From assembly GCA_003443635.1 (NCBI GenBank), contig CP031964.1, forward strand, positions 776,321 to 840,320: a stretch of DNA of 64,000 nucleotides, given 5' to 3'. This stretch comes from Flavobacteriaceae bacterium. GTDB taxonomy: Bacteria > Bacteroidota > Bacteroidia > Flavobacteriales > Flavobacteriaceae. The stretch's first letter is position 1. Each line of letters opens with the position of its first letter. The notes under the pieces were generated by a model that worked only from the letters and a program-made list of their open reading frames with translations, had not been told where the DNA came from and did no database searches. This document shows, one piece after another, positions 18,369 to 28,073 of the stretch. The translations under genes were made by a program, and so were the position numbers.

Positions 18369-20936
18369 TTAAAACTGTTGTCCAATTATAAAATGGGTCT
18401 CCCAACCGTTTTTCTGAGTTTGCCCTGGCAATGGATCAAAACCATGACCAAAATCAATCCCCAATAATCCAAAAGTTGGTAAAAATATTCGTATTCCAGC
18501 ACCAGCTGATCTGTTTACATTAAATGGATTAAAATCTCTAAAGTTTTCGTATGCATTACCAGCTTCTAAGAATCCTAATGCATATATTTTTGTTTGTGCT
18601 TCTAAAACTAGCGGATATCGTAGCTCTAAAGAAAATTTATTATATATAGCACTACCGTCTTGAGGAGTTAATGTGTTATTTCCATAACCCCTTAAACCGA
18701 CAGTTTCTCTACCTTGAAGATTTCCCCCTTGACCTAATCCATCTCCTCCTAAGAAAAAACGCTCAAAAGGAATAATCCCTCTGTCATTATTGTATGCTCC
18801 TAGAAACCCAAACTCAAAACTTGGACGTAATATTAATTTTTTAGTTAATTGTGTGTACCAAAGACCTTTAAAGGTGATTTTATAAAACTCTAAGAAATTA
18901 AAACGCTCTTGATCTATTTCTGATCTTCGATCTAATAAACCTGTATTTGTAGGATCATTTATTAAATCAGATTCTATCTGATCTCTTTCTTCTCTAAGTG
19001 CTCCATAATCTACACCATTAAAAAGAGAATATGGTAGTGAAAACTTACCTGTAAGACTAAAATCTGATCCGCCTTCAGGATAAATAGGATCAAAAAAGGT
19101 ACTTCGTCTATTTAAACTAACAGTATAAGCTAAATTATTTGATGATCCATTACCGAATGTAAATAACTGCGAGTTAAAATTCTGTAATTCAATATTCTGA
19201 AAACTTACAGCTTGAGATAATACGAAAAAATCATCAGGGGCAGTCAATTTTTTTGCAATACCGAAACTAATACCTGTAATGCCAAATCTACTATCTCTAT
19301 TAGCATCTCTAGTTAAAGGATTGAATTGAAATTGAGTAGATCTGGATATCGAAGCTGAGAAGTTAACAGGTTTTTTACCACCTAACCAAGGTTCTGAAAA
19401 TGATAAACTATAAGTCTGGAAAAAACGACTAGCTTGTAATCGTAATGCAAAAGTTTGACCATCTCCTCTAGGGACTGGTTTATATGCTTCCTTTTTAAAA
19501 ATATCTTTAATTGCGAAATTATTAAAGGATAGGCCTAAAGTCCCGATAAAACCACCGCCACCAAATCCTCCTTGTAATTCAATTTGGCTAGATCCCTGTT
19601 CTACTACAGAAAATTCTAAGTCTAAAGTACCATCAACTTGATTAACATTTTTGAATTCAGGAGCTATTTGTTGGGCATCAAAAAAACCTAATTGACCTAA
19701 TTCTCTAATAGTACGTACTACATTTGCTTTACTGTATAACTGCCCAGGACGAACTCTTAATTCTCTATAGATAATTCTATCATTAGTAATTTCATTTCCA
19801 ATTACATTTACGTTATTAAGATAAGCAGGTTTCCCTTCTACAATCCTAATTTCCATATCTATAACGTTACCTTCTGTTCTAGTTTCTACAGGGGTTATAC
19901 GTGAAAATAAATATCCAGAATTTTGATATAAATTTGTTAAATCATTTCCATCAGGTCTAGTTTGATCTTCAATTCGTTTTTGTAATTCAACTCCATTATA
20001 AGTATCTCCCTTATTAATCCTTAAAACCGAATTTAATTGTTCATCAGTATAAACAATATTTCCTAGAAATTTTACATCTCCATAAGTGTATTTTTCACCT
20101 TCGATTAAGTTTATATTGAGACTGATTGTATTATTATCGTTTTTAATTAATGAGTCAGAAACAATTCTAGCATCTCTATACCCAAGTTCTTTATACTTAT
20201 CTACAATACTAACTAAATCTTCTTTAAAATTATCTTCAATAAATTTTGAGCGTTTATAAAACCTAAGAAAATTCTTTCTTTTGGTTTTTTTCATTGCTTT
20301 TCTAAGTCTTTTATTACTTATTTTTTCATTACCGTTAAACGTAATTTTCTTTATTTTTATTTTTTCGCCTTTATCTATATTAACAGACATGTTAACCCTT
20401 CTGATTTTTACAGAATCATTGAGTTCTGAGGTGTTAATGATAACTTTTGAATTTAAAAATCCTTTTTCACGATATTTATTTTCTAAAAAATTCTTAGTAG
20501 TTGTCAAAAGATTCTCTGTCACCTTAACACCTGTCTGTAATTTATTTTCTTTTATAATATCATCAAACTTAGACTTTTTAACACCAGTTATAGTTAAATC
20601 TTTAAGTTGAGGTAAGTCAGTAATTTCAATCTCAAGAGATATTGAATCTCCTTCAATTTTTGTAACAAATATTTCAACACTACTAAAAAGCTTAGATTCC
20701 CATAATTTTTTAATAGCACGGGTAGTTTCTTTACTGCTAGGAAGAATTATTTCTGTACCTATTTTTAATTCAGAGAACGCGATTATAGTTTGAGCACTAT
20801 AATTAGTATTCCCTGATACAGTTATATCTGTTATTTTATATGTTTTTCCATCTTCAATACCTGTAGCTTGTGCAGATATTTTTAAACTAATAAACAATAA
20901 AAATATAAATATAAAGCGGATGATATATGTTTTCAA
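18369..20936 (-). CDS. bamA: Outer membrane protein assembly factor BamA
   Basis: An 855-residue Omp85 protein with a signal peptide, several POTRA domains (about 35-430; for example VSGNTNYSAQTI, ITFNGNEKISNKRL, VKFLGNIVYTDEQL, VNVIGNEITNDRI) and a C-terminal barrel. The barrel carries the conserved lid-lock type VRGY-like segment (GLRGYGNNTL) and ends in a strand finishing with Phe (FIIGQQF). I place the start at TTG 20936, which begins MKTYIIRFIF and lies after the uppS stop. A TTG at 20975 would add 13 residues in front of the signal peptide and overlap uppS. No ATG is available. Confidence 0.95.
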   Translation of the reverse strand: MKTYIIRFIFIFLLFISLKISAQATGIEDGKTYKITDITVSGNTNYSAQTIIAFSELKIGTEIILPSSKETTRAIKKLWESKLFSSVEIFVTKIEGDSISLEIEITDLPQLKDLTITGVKKSKFDDIIKENKLQTGVKVTENLLTTTKNFLENKYREKGFLNSKVIINTSELNDSVKIRRVNMSVNIDKGEKIKIKKITFNGNEKISNKRLRKAMKKTKRKNFLRFYKRSKFIEDNFKEDLVSIVDKYKELGYRDARIVSDSLIKNDNNTISLNINLIEGEKYTYGDVKFLGNIVYTDEQLNSVLRINKGDTYNGVELQKRIEDQTRPDGNDLTNLYQNSGYLFSRITPVETRTEGNVIDMEIRIVEGKPAYLNNVNVIGNEITNDRIIYRELRVRPGQLYSKANVVRTIRELGQLGFFDAQQIAPEFKNVNQVDGTLDLEFSVVEQGSSQIELQGGFGGGGFIGTLGLSFNNFAIKDIFKKEAYKPVPRGDGQTFALRLQASRFFQTYSLSFSEPWLGGKKPVNFSASISRSTQFQFNPLTRDANRDSRFGITGISFGIAKKLTAPDDFFVLSQAVSFQNIELQNFNSQLFTFGNGSSNNLAYTVSLNRRSTFFDPIYPEGGSDFSLTGKFSLPYSLFNGVDYGALREERDQIESDLINDPTNTGLLDRRSEIDQERFNFLEFYKITFKGLWYTQLTKKLILRPSFEFGFLGAYNNDRGIIPFERFFLGGDGLGQGGNLQGRETVGLRGYGNNTLTPQDGSAIYNKFSLELRYPLVLEAQTKIYALGFLEAGNAYENFRDFNPFNVNRSAGAGIRIFLPTFGLLGIDFGHGFDPLPGQTQKNGWETHFIIGQQF

Positions 20937-20946
20937 TAGTTGTATG

Positions 20947-21687
20947 TTATTTAAGTTGCTCACTAGTTTTTCCAAACCTTCTCTCTCTTTGTTGATAGTT
21001 TAAAATGGCTTTATATAAATCTTTTTTTTCAAAATCAGGCCATAATACGTCTGTAAAATACAATTCAGCATATGCTATTTGCCATAATAAAAAATTACTA
21101 ATACGTTGTTCTCCACTTGTACGAATTAATAAATCTACATCTGGTAACCCATTCGTGTAAAGATGCTCATTTATTAGCGATTCATCAATTTTTTCTGGCG
21201 AAATTATATTATTTTTAACTTTAATGGAAATTTGTTTTATAGTATTTATTAATTCATTTCTAGAACCATAACTTAAAGCTACAGTTAGTGTCATTCTATC
21301 ATTATCTTTAGTTAATTCTATAACATCATTTAATTCCTTGTAAACCTTTGTCGGTAAGGAATTCAAATCACCAATTGCATTAAGTTTTATGTTATTGTCA
21401 TGCAAACTTTTCATTTCTTTTCTCAGTGAAGAAATTAATAGTTTCATGAGTGTTTGAACTTCAATTTTTGGTCTATTCCAATTTTCTGTAGAAAAGGCGT
21501 AAAGTGTTAAATTTTTAACGCCTAGCTCAGCAGATCCTTCTACAACTTGTTTTACAGCTTTAGCTCCATTTTCGTGACCAAATACTCTTAACTTACCTCT
21601 TTGTTTTGCCCATCTACCATTGCCATCCATGATAATTGCAATGTGCTTGGGCATAGTATGTTTTTGTATTTCACGTTTAATGTCCAT
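20947..21687 (-). CDS. uppS: Isoprenyl transferase (undecaprenyl diphosphate synthase)
   Basis: A 246-residue cis-prenyltransferase that builds the C55 lipid carrier for peptidoglycan and O-antigen. The catalytic Asp is D21 in IIMDGNGRWAK. Other family motifs are LTLYAFSTENWNRP, SYGSRNEL and the C-terminal DLLIRTSGEQRISNFLLWQIAYAE region. ATG 21687 gives the normal N-terminus; the upstream in-frame TTG at 21720 would overlap porG by 30 bases. It lies in the conserved order nadK-porG-uppS-bamA. Confidence 0.96.
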   Translation of the reverse strand: MDIKREIQKHTMPKHIAIIMDGNGRWAKQRGKLRVFGHENGAKAVKQVVEGSAELGVKNLTLYAFSTENWNRPKIEVQTLMKLLISSLRKEMKSLHDNNIKLNAIGDLNSLPTKVYKELNDVIELTKDNDRMTLTVALSYGSRNELINTIKQISIKVKNNIISPEKIDESLINEHLYTNGLPDVDLLIRTSGEQRISNFLLWQIAYAELYFTDVLWPDFEKKDLYKAILNYQQRERRFGKTSEQLK

Positions 21688-21688
21688 A

Positions 21689-22378
21689 TCAATCGTTACA
21701 ATAACAGGGTTTTCGTCCAAACGTGTAAGTTAAAGTAATTCCGGAAAATACATACCAGTCGTTATTGTTTATATTTCCAAACCTAAAACTTGCTAAATCA
21801 CTATCACTAGGATCACTACCATCTATATTGTCAGAAAAAGTATATCTGGCACCGATTTCTGCGGCTAAAATAAAATGATAAGCAAATCTAGTTTTTATTC
21901 CTAAAGTTAATGGAATACCAATTGCTAAATTTGAAGAATCTCCATCAATAAGATTACCACCATTGTCAAAATAAAAATCTTCGTGGCTGAGAAGACTAAT
22001 TCCTGAATATAAATAAGGTGTAAATTTGGTCTTATCATCATGCAAATTAAAATCAAGAAAAGTAAACTCTAAGCCAGCAGATGCTTCAAAAACATTAGAA
22101 TTAAAGGATAAACCTCTTTGTTCTCTTCGTGGATCGTCTGATTTTGTATCTATAGCTTCAATATCAGAAAAAAGTAATGATAATCTCCAAGAGTGACGCG
22201 GGCTTCTATTCCATTTCACAATACCTCCAAATGCGAATTGATTTGGTGATATAAAATTTGTTCTACCTACATCTCCAATGAAATTACTTCCACCCAAAAA
22301 CACCCCAACTTCATAAATTTGAGAGTAACTAATCTGATAGGATAAAACACTCATAATTAAGACGAATAAATACCTCAT
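21689..22378 (-). CDS. porG: PorG-like outer membrane protein (DUF6089)
   Basis: A 229-residue beta-barrel-type protein starting at ATG 22378 with signal peptide MRYLFVLIMSVLSYQISYSQ. It starts with IYEVGVFLGGSNFIGDVG and ends in an aromatic strand plus FGRKPCYCND, both typical of DUF6089/PorG proteins next to uppS and bamA in flavobacteria. PorG is an outer-membrane component associated with the PorK/PorN ring of the type IX secretion system. The two Cys near the C-terminus are characteristic. The family call is good; the functional name rests on the family and context. Confidence 0.85.
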   Translation of the reverse strand: MRYLFVLIMSVLSYQISYSQIYEVGVFLGGSNFIGDVGRTNFISPNQFAFGGIVKWNRSPRHSWRLSLLFSDIEAIDTKSDDPRREQRGLSFNSNVFEASAGLEFTFLDFNLHDDKTKFTPYLYSGISLLSHEDFYFDNGGNLIDGDSSNLAIGIPLTLGIKTRFAYHFILAAEIGARYTFSDNIDGSDPSDSDLASFRFGNINNNDWYVFSGITLTYTFGRKPCYCND

Positions 22379-22474
22379 AATGCCCAAAAGTTTGCAAATA
22401 TAGTAAATAAGATTTGGCTATAATAATTTGCTGTTTAGTATTAGAGATAAACAGAATTAAAACAATTTTATTGT

Positions 22475-23359
22475 TTAATTCCTCTTATCTTCACCCCATA
22501 ACAATTTCTTTCTTAAAGTCTTTAAAAAGCTTTCGTTATTTAATTCTATCATTCTAATTTTAAAAGGCGCTTTTTTTATGGTGATATTCGTTTCGTTATC
22601 TAAAGTTGCGATTCTAGAATCTAAAGAGACTAAGTGATTTGTTTCTCTTCCAGTAACTTTTAATTTTATTTCTGTAATATCAGGTATTATTAATGGTCTT
22701 GCATTTAAATTATGAGGAGCTATTGGTGTTAATACAAAATTTTCAGAATCTGGCATAATAACTGGTCCGCCACAACTTAATGAATACCCTGTAGATCCGG
22801 TAGGAGTAGAGATGATTAAACCATCTGCCCAATAAGAAGTTAAATATTCGTTATTTAAACTTGTTTCAATCGTAATCATAGAGGTGGTATTTTTACGACT
22901 TACAGTGATTTCGTTTAACGCAACATTAAAATCAAGAATATCTGTATTTTCTGGAGAAGTACTAACGCTTAATAATGTTCTTTCAGATATCTTATAGTTT
23001 TTATTTAAAATAGCATCTATGGCTTGTCTTATATTATTTTCTTGAATAGTGGCTAAAAATCCTAATCGCCCAGTATTTATACCTATTACTGGTATAGATA
23101 AATCTCTAATATATGTGATAGTTCTTAAAATAGTTCCGTCACCTCCAATGCTAATTAATAAATCAAATGAAGAATCTAAAACCTTAAAAGTTTGAATATT
23201 TGTCTTACTAAACTTATAACCACTTTCTTTTTTGATAGAATAGAAATATGAATCTTCAACAAAAATCGAAATATTTTTCTCTTTTAAGATATCTAAAAGC
23301 GTTTTAATTGTAGCTTTTGAATTTTCATTGAAGTATTGTCCGAAAATTGCAAGTTTCAT
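22475..23359 (-). CDS. nadK: NAD kinase
   Basis: A 294-residue NAD kinase that makes NADP. The GGDG motif (residues 72-75, SIGGDGTILRT), GINTGRLGFLA, the NEITVSR loop and the TPTGSTGYSLSCGGP motif are all intact. Length is typical of bacterial enzymes. It is separated by 3 bases from the upstream CBS-domain gene, so the two are likely co-transcribed. Confidence 0.97.
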   Translation of the reverse strand: MKLAIFGQYFNENSKATIKTLLDILKEKNISIFVEDSYFYSIKKESGYKFSKTNIQTFKVLDSSFDLLISIGGDGTILRTITYIRDLSIPVIGINTGRLGFLATIQENNIRQAIDAILNKNYKISERTLLSVSTSPENTDILDFNVALNEITVSRKNTTSMITIETSLNNEYLTSYWADGLIISTPTGSTGYSLSCGGPVIMPDSENFVLTPIAPHNLNARPLIIPDITEIKLKVTGRETNHLVSLDSRIATLDNETNITIKKAPFKIRMIELNNESFLKTLRKKLLWGEDKRN

Positions 23360-23362
23360 AAA

Positions 23363-24019
23363 TTACAAGTTTAGATATTTATCTAAATAATCTGAACGTT
23401 CTTTTAAACTACTTATAAAGGAATCGTCAGCGTGTCCCGAAATAATATTGTAACCATATCGCCTAAAAGATTGAATAATTTCATTTAAACCTGAATGACC
23501 TATCTTTATGGTGAGTTGAACTATATCGTTTTGAATTCTAGAAATAAATAACCCTAACAACTTAGCGTTATTAGATTCTATAATTTGGCTTACCTCGCTA
23601 AACGAATAATCATTATATCCTTTTTCTATAATTAATAAACCTCCAGGCTCTGAAAAAAAAGGCGTTTTTTTAAACAATGAGATAATATCGTTAAGCTCGT
23701 AATACCCTAAGTACACATTTTTATTATTTAAAACTGGCATTATGTTAGTGTCATTTTGAGCAAAAACCTCTAAAATATCTAACCATAAGGTGCTTTCTCT
23801 AATATAGAACCCTTCAAGCGAATGAAGAGTGTCACTAATAAGTTGTTCGGAATCAAAACAATGCGCATCGGTTTCAGAAATACAACCTATATAAATACCG
23901 TCTTTTTGTATAGGGATGTGAGAATAGGTTAATTGATTAAATAACTCTTGAGCACTACCAATTTTATCATTAACATTAAGAGGTTTAATATCATTTATAA
24001 TGTAGTCACTTATAGCCAT
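23363..24019 (-). CDS. CBS-domain protein
   Basis: A 218-residue cytoplasmic protein with a CBS pair (about 1-125; SAQELFNQLTYSHIPIQKDGIYIGCISE and NDTNIMPVLNNKNVYLGYYELNDII). A C-terminal ACT-like alpha/beta segment (about 130-205) follows. CBS pairs bind adenosyl ligands such as AMP, ATP or NAD. Direct linkage to nadK (3 bases) suggests it may sense adenylate or NAD status, but this is inference from position. It is divergent from pdxJ across a 92-base region. Confidence 0.88.
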   Translation of the reverse strand: MAISDYIINDIKPLNVNDKIGSAQELFNQLTYSHIPIQKDGIYIGCISETDAHCFDSEQLISDTLHSLEGFYIRESTLWLDILEVFAQNDTNIMPVLNNKNVYLGYYELNDIISLFKKTPFFSEPGGLLIIEKGYNDYSFSEVSQIIESNNAKLLGLFISRIQNDIVQLTIKIGHSGLNEIIQSFRRYGYNIISGHADDSFISSLKERSDYLDKYLNL

Positions 24020-24084
24020 ATTGTTTTTATAAAACGTTACTGCAAATTAATCAAAAATATAAACATTAAGCCTAACTTACTTTG

Positions 24085-24092
24085 TATTTTTG
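24085..24092 (+). promoter_or_regulatory. Probable -7 element (TAnnTTTG) for pdxJ
   Basis: TATTTTTG is 19 bases before the pdxJ ATG at 24112 and matches the Bacteroidetes -7 consensus. Its position argues against the alternative TTG start at 24082, which would lie upstream of the promoter. No good -33 element was seen. Confidence 0.45.
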
Positions 24093-24111
24093 CGTTTTAA
24101 AATTTTTAATA

Positions 24112-24825
24112 ATGACAAAGCTTAGCGTAAATATAAATAAGATTGCAACTTTAAGAAATTCAAGAGGAGGAAATACTCCTAATGTAATGCAATTTGCTAA
24201 AGATGTTCAAGAATTTGGAGCCCAAGGCATAACAATTCACCCGAGGCCAGACGAAAGACATATACGCTATCAAGATGCTTACGATTTAAAACCTATTGTA
24301 TATACAGAATATAATATTGAAGGAAATCCTATTCCAAAATTCGTAGATATGGTTTTAAAAGTTAAACCAACACAAGTTACTTTAGTGCCAGATGCTGTTG
24401 ATGCTATTACCTCAAATGCAGGGTGGGATACAATAAAACATAAAGATTTTTTAATTGAAATGATTAAAGAATTCAAGCAAAATGGAATTAGAACTTCAGT
24501 TTTTTTAAATCCAGATCTAAATCAAGTTGAAGGGGCTAAACAAATAGGGACAGATAGAATTGAATTGTATACTGAGACATTTGCACATCAATACAGTTTA
24601 GGAAATGAAAAAGCTATAAAACAGTATACTGAATGTGCGATTTTGGCGAATTCGTTAGAATTAGGAATTAATGCAGGGCATGATTTATCGTTAGAAAACA
24701 TTAAATTTTTTAAAGAAAACATTCCTAATTTGTTAGAGGTTTCAATAGGCCATGCATTAATTTCAGAAAGCCTGTATTTGGGGATTGAAAATGTTATAAA
24801 TATGTATTTACATAAATTAAAATAA
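24112..24825 (+). CDS. pdxJ: Pyridoxine 5'-phosphate synthase
   Basis: A 237-residue TIM-barrel enzyme that condenses 1-deoxyxylulose 5-phosphate with 3-amino-2-oxopropyl phosphate to form pyridoxine 5'-phosphate. Family motifs are SVNINKIATLRNSRGGNTP, the catalytic HPRPDERHI segment, VTLVPD and GINAGHDL, and the phosphate-binding end SIGHALI. The stop overlaps the start of the next gene by one base (TAATGA arrangement), so the two genes are coupled. Confidence 0.97.
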   Translation: MTKLSVNINKIATLRNSRGGNTPNVMQFAKDVQEFGAQGITIHPRPDERHIRYQDAYDLKPIVYTEYNIEGNPIPKFVDMVLKVKPTQVTLVPDAVDAITSNAGWDTIKHKDFLIEMIKEFKQNGIRTSVFLNPDLNQVEGAKQIGTDRIELYTETFAHQYSLGNEKAIKQYTECAILANSLELGINAGHDLSLENIKFFKENIPNLLEVSIGHALISESLYLGIENVINMYLHKLK

Positions 24826-25592
24826 TGACATTACATTCTAATATATTAGGAGAAGGGAAACCGTTTGTAATTCTTCATGGATTCCTTGGAATGAGCGATA
24901 ATTGGAAAACTCTGGGTAAGCGATTTAGTGATGAAGGATATGAAGTGCATTTAGTAGATCAACGAAATCATGGGAGAAGTTTTCATAGCGATGAATTTAA
25001 TTACGAATTATTAGCTGAAGATTTAAAACATTACTGTCAAACTCACCAATTAAATGATATCGTGTTATTAGGTCATTCAATGGGAGGGAAAACAGCAATG
25101 TTTTTTGCTGCAGAATATCCAGAATGGGTTTCTAAGTTAATTATTGCAGATATATCTCCTCGTTTTTACCCTGTACATCATGATGCCATATTAAATGGAT
25201 TATCATCATTAGATTTTAATGTGTTAAAAACTAGAAAAGAAACCGAAATGCAATTGGCAACTTACGTAACTGAGTTTGGTGTGCGTCAGTTTTTATTAAA
25301 GAATTTATATTGGATTGAAAAAGGGCAATTAGCACTTCGTGTTAATTTACAAGTTTTAAAAAATAATGTTGAAGAAGTAGGAGAAGCACTTCCAATTTAT
25401 TCAAAATTTGAAGGAGATACACTTTTTCTTCGTGGTGATAGATCAGAATATATTACTTCTCAAGATGAGCCCATTATAAAAACACAATTTCCAAAAGCTA
25501 CAATTGCTACAATACAAAATGCAGGGCACTGGTTACATGCAGAAAATCCGATCGATTTTTTTGAAGAAGTTATGAGTTTTATAAGTAAGTAG
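24825..25592 (+). CDS. Alpha/beta hydrolase (YbfF-like esterase)
   Basis: A 255-residue alpha/beta hydrolase with the oxyanion segment ILHGFLGMSDNW, the nucleophile elbow GHSMGGK (Ser about residue 87) and a C-terminal GHWLHAENP supplying the catalytic His. The overall pattern, including VDQRNHGRS, is close to the YbfF group of acyl-CoA/thioester esterases. It is translationally coupled to pdxJ, but nothing in the sequence shows a role in vitamin B6 synthesis. The natural substrate is unknown. Confidence 0.9.
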   Translation: MTLHSNILGEGKPFVILHGFLGMSDNWKTLGKRFSDEGYEVHLVDQRNHGRSFHSDEFNYELLAEDLKHYCQTHQLNDIVLLGHSMGGKTAMFFAAEYPEWVSKLIIADISPRFYPVHHDAILNGLSSLDFNVLKTRKETEMQLATYVTEFGVRQFLLKNLYWIEKGQLALRVNLQVLKNNVEEVGEALPIYSKFEGDTLFLRGDRSEYITSQDEPIIKTQFPKATIATIQNAGHWLHAENPIDFFEEVMSFISK

Positions 25593-25930
25593 CCAAACAA
25601 CTCAACCTTATCAGTAAAAATTAAAATAATTACACTATTAAATATAGTGTAAATGTTAAAGTTTTAAGGGGGTGTGAAATTATTGTATTAACAACCAATA
25701 AGTTACAATAAAAACAAAATTTCTCTTAAAATATTCTGTTTTTAGAATTTTAAAATGCAAAATATATTCTGTAGGTTTATACTGTATTAAAAAAACGAAT
25801 TATAAACTTACCCTACATATAATTCTTTATATGTGATTTTAAAGTGCAGTTTACTCGATATGATTAATAGTTCCCTAATTAGCTGTTTTAATAGCATTTT
25901 AAATATTTAATTTTAAAAACAAAAATGTAA
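25593..25930. other. Non-coding gap of 338 bases, boundary of the accessory region
   Basis: No credible gene is present on either strand. The only clear structure is a 9-bp inverted repeat at 25630-25652. The composition is very AT-rich and the gap marks the change from housekeeping genes (pdxJ, hydrolase) to the exported-protein region. No insertion-sequence ends or direct repeats were seen. Confidence 0.6.
25630..25652. repeat. Perfect 9-bp inverted repeat 38 bases after the hydrolase gene
   Basis: Arms TTACACTAT and ATAGTGTAA enclose 5 bases. It could act as a weak terminator hairpin for the pdxJ transcript, but there is no T-tract on either side. An operator for an unknown regulator is equally possible. 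Confidence 0.35.
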
Positions 25931-27445
25931 ATGAAACAACACAAACCTATTTTAAGCATTTTCATAGTATTATTTCTATTATTAGCAGGCTGTACACAAG
26001 ATGATACGCCTCTAGAAATTGCTCAAGAAGAACAAGAGATTTTTCAAACTGCAAACTCAGAAGATGTATTAAATCTATTTAAACCATTAAGTGTTAATAC
26101 TGAAAGTATTCAAACTGAAACTTCCTATGAAACTTCAGAAACAAATAATTCGGCTTTTGTGATTCCAGATGTAGAACAAATGACTCAAGAAGAGTTAATT
26201 AATAGCGATCAATTAATTACTGTAATTCCAGCAACTACACCTACTATTGAAAGGAGCTATAGTCGCATGTTAGCTATTAATGTTAATGGAGAATTACAAA
26301 CGATTGTTTTTACAATGATTCCTAATCAATCATCTACCGATGATGAATTTAATGGTAAGTATTATGTAAATGATTTGGAAGGTAATTTAATTAACGAATA
26401 TAATGTAGAGGATGGATTAGTAGTGGATAATATTTCTACAGAAGAAACTATAGCATCCTCAGTAAGCCAATCTAGTACAATAGAAGAACTAGATGCAGTA
26501 GATGTAGGAACTGCATTTAATACGGTAATTAATTTAGACCTTTTGTTTGTTGATTCAAGAGGGCCAGATAGTCTTTCTGATCTTGATAATGCAGAGCCAG
26601 TAATGTTTTTTACTGGCGGTGGTGGCTCCCCTTCTGGTGATGACAATAATCCTACGGACTGTTCACCTGGATTCCATTTTGACAGAATTCTTAACAGATG
26701 TGTAGCAGACCAACAACAGTTAACTACAGACGAAAAAAACTGTAACGACCTTAATGCGCTTATTGCAGATGCTACCCATACAATTACACCACCAGCAACA
26801 TCTGTTAAAAGTGCCATAAATAATTTAAAAGGTTTTGCAGATAATAATCTAGATATAGGTGCTGTAGAGCGTGGCTCAACACTAAATCACAGTGGTTCAT
26901 TAACCCAAAGTGCTAGAGCGGTACCAAATGGTGATCTTACCAGAATTAGATATACCAATGCTGGTATAGCCACCTTTGGTGCTATACATTTACATCCTAA
27001 TAATGGAGTGGCACACCCTATGTTTTCGGCAGGTGATATTTTTAACCTGTTTGAGTTTTCCAGGGATTATAATAATGGTGTTGTATTAGATTTTTCGATA
27101 TTTACATTAATTGTAGTAACCTCACAAGGAGAGTATGCCTTAAAAATTAACGACCCTATTAAATTTTCAAGACTTGGTGCTATTTTTGCTACCAGAAATG
27201 ATGAAGGAGATTCTTCATATAAAAAATTTATAAGAAGGGGAGGGAATGCATATGGTAATTTTCAAGATGCTCGTGGTCGCCCTAACGGTGGTGCAACAAG
27301 CTATGAAGAAGCATTTTTAGAATTTCTTGAAGATGAAGATTTAGGAATTAGCTTGCATAAAGCCAGTGATGATTTATCTGGTTGGACAAAATTAACCCTA
27401 AGTGGTGATGCCTTTAGCCCCGTTACAGATACCCCTTGTAATTAA
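25931..27445 (+). CDS. Large lipoprotein with a JAMM-like HxHP..SxxD motif
   Basis: A 504-residue protein with a lipoprotein signal (lipobox LAGC, Cys21) and a low-complexity, Glu/Thr-rich N-terminal half. A short Cys-paired linker follows (DCSPGFHFDRILNRCV, near 245-260), then a C-terminal globular domain. That domain contains H353-L-H355-P followed, ten residues after H355, by S366-A-G-D369, with a possible acidic partner E313. This resembles the metal site of JAMM/MPN-type peptidases (HxH, SxxD, upstream Glu) as found in some bacterial toxin-associated domains. The spacing between HxH and S is three residues longer than the classical motif. Function is unproven; the protein is exported and anchored. 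Confidence 0.75.
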   Translation: MKQHKPILSIFIVLFLLLAGCTQDDTPLEIAQEEQEIFQTANSEDVLNLFKPLSVNTESIQTETSYETSETNNSAFVIPDVEQMTQEELINSDQLITVIPATTPTIERSYSRMLAINVNGELQTIVFTMIPNQSSTDDEFNGKYYVNDLEGNLINEYNVEDGLVVDNISTEETIASSVSQSSTIEELDAVDVGTAFNTVINLDLLFVDSRGPDSLSDLDNAEPVMFFTGGGGSPSGDDNNPTDCSPGFHFDRILNRCVADQQQLTTDEKNCNDLNALIADATHTITPPATSVKSAINNLKGFADNNLDIGAVERGSTLNHSGSLTQSARAVPNGDLTRIRYTNAGIATFGAIHLHPNNGVAHPMFSAGDIFNLFEFSRDYNNGVVLDFSIFTLIVVTSQGEYALKINDPIKFSRLGAIFATRNDEGDSSYKKFIRRGGNAYGNFQDARGRPNGGATSYEEAFLEFLEDEDLGISLHKASDDLSGWTKLTLSGDAFSPVTDTPCN

Positions 27446-27476
27446 AAATCAATAAAAAATTTAATAATACTATATT

Positions 27477-28061
27477 ATGAAAAATTTAATACTACTACTC
27501 ATAACACTAGCAAGTTTATCTTGCAAAGCACAAAGCCCAGTTTACGGGATTTCCGAACGAGTGAAGCTATCTCCTAATAGTTATAATAAAGATATAGATA
27601 ACGATTTAAACAAATTTGAAGGGACTTGGGTGTATCAGAACGGAACAACTTCATTTACTATTGTATTCCAAAAACTCGTACAATACTTTAATGGAGATTG
27701 GTATGAAGATAAACTTATTGGTAGTTATAAATATATAGAAAATGGCACAGAATTAGTTAATTATCTTCCATCATTTTCAACATCTAAATTTACAATTGAT
27801 GGAAATACTGTAAAAGTAAAAGAAAGTTTGCCCATAATATGTAATGATTGTTCTCTTAATGAGCGACGTATTGAATTATATTTTCAAGATACAGAAAGAA
27901 GCTATCTCTCCTCTAAGATAATAATTCGTTATGTTAATGACAATGGGGTAGATAAAATTCAAGCACATTTGTATGGATTTGGACCATACATCCCACCTAG
28001 TGATGATGCACCTGATAGTATAAGAGTTCCTTATGGAGATTATGTGTTAATCAAACAATAA
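27477..28061 (+). CDS. DUF6705-like exported protein, copy 1
   Basis: A 194-residue protein with signal peptide MKNLILLLITLASLSCKAQ, cleaved most plausibly after A18. The Cys there does not sit in a good lipobox. The mature part starts SPVYGISERVKLSPNSYNKD and contains FEGTWVY, a lipocalin-like or beta-sandwich strand pattern, and a conserved C-N-D-C pair with ERRIE. It is closely similar to copy 2 downstream over its whole length and is identical in the first part. Family name DUF6705 is from memory of flavobacterial proteins of this layout. Function unknown. Confidence 0.78.
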   Translation: MKNLILLLITLASLSCKAQSPVYGISERVKLSPNSYNKDIDNDLNKFEGTWVYQNGTTSFTIVFQKLVQYFNGDWYEDKLIGSYKYIENGTELVNYLPSFSTSKFTIDGNTVKVKESLPIICNDCSLNERRIELYFQDTERSYLSSKIIIRYVNDNGVDKIQAHLYGFGPYIPPSDDAPDSIRVPYGDYVLIKQ

Positions 28062-28073
28062 GTTATAAAGTAA

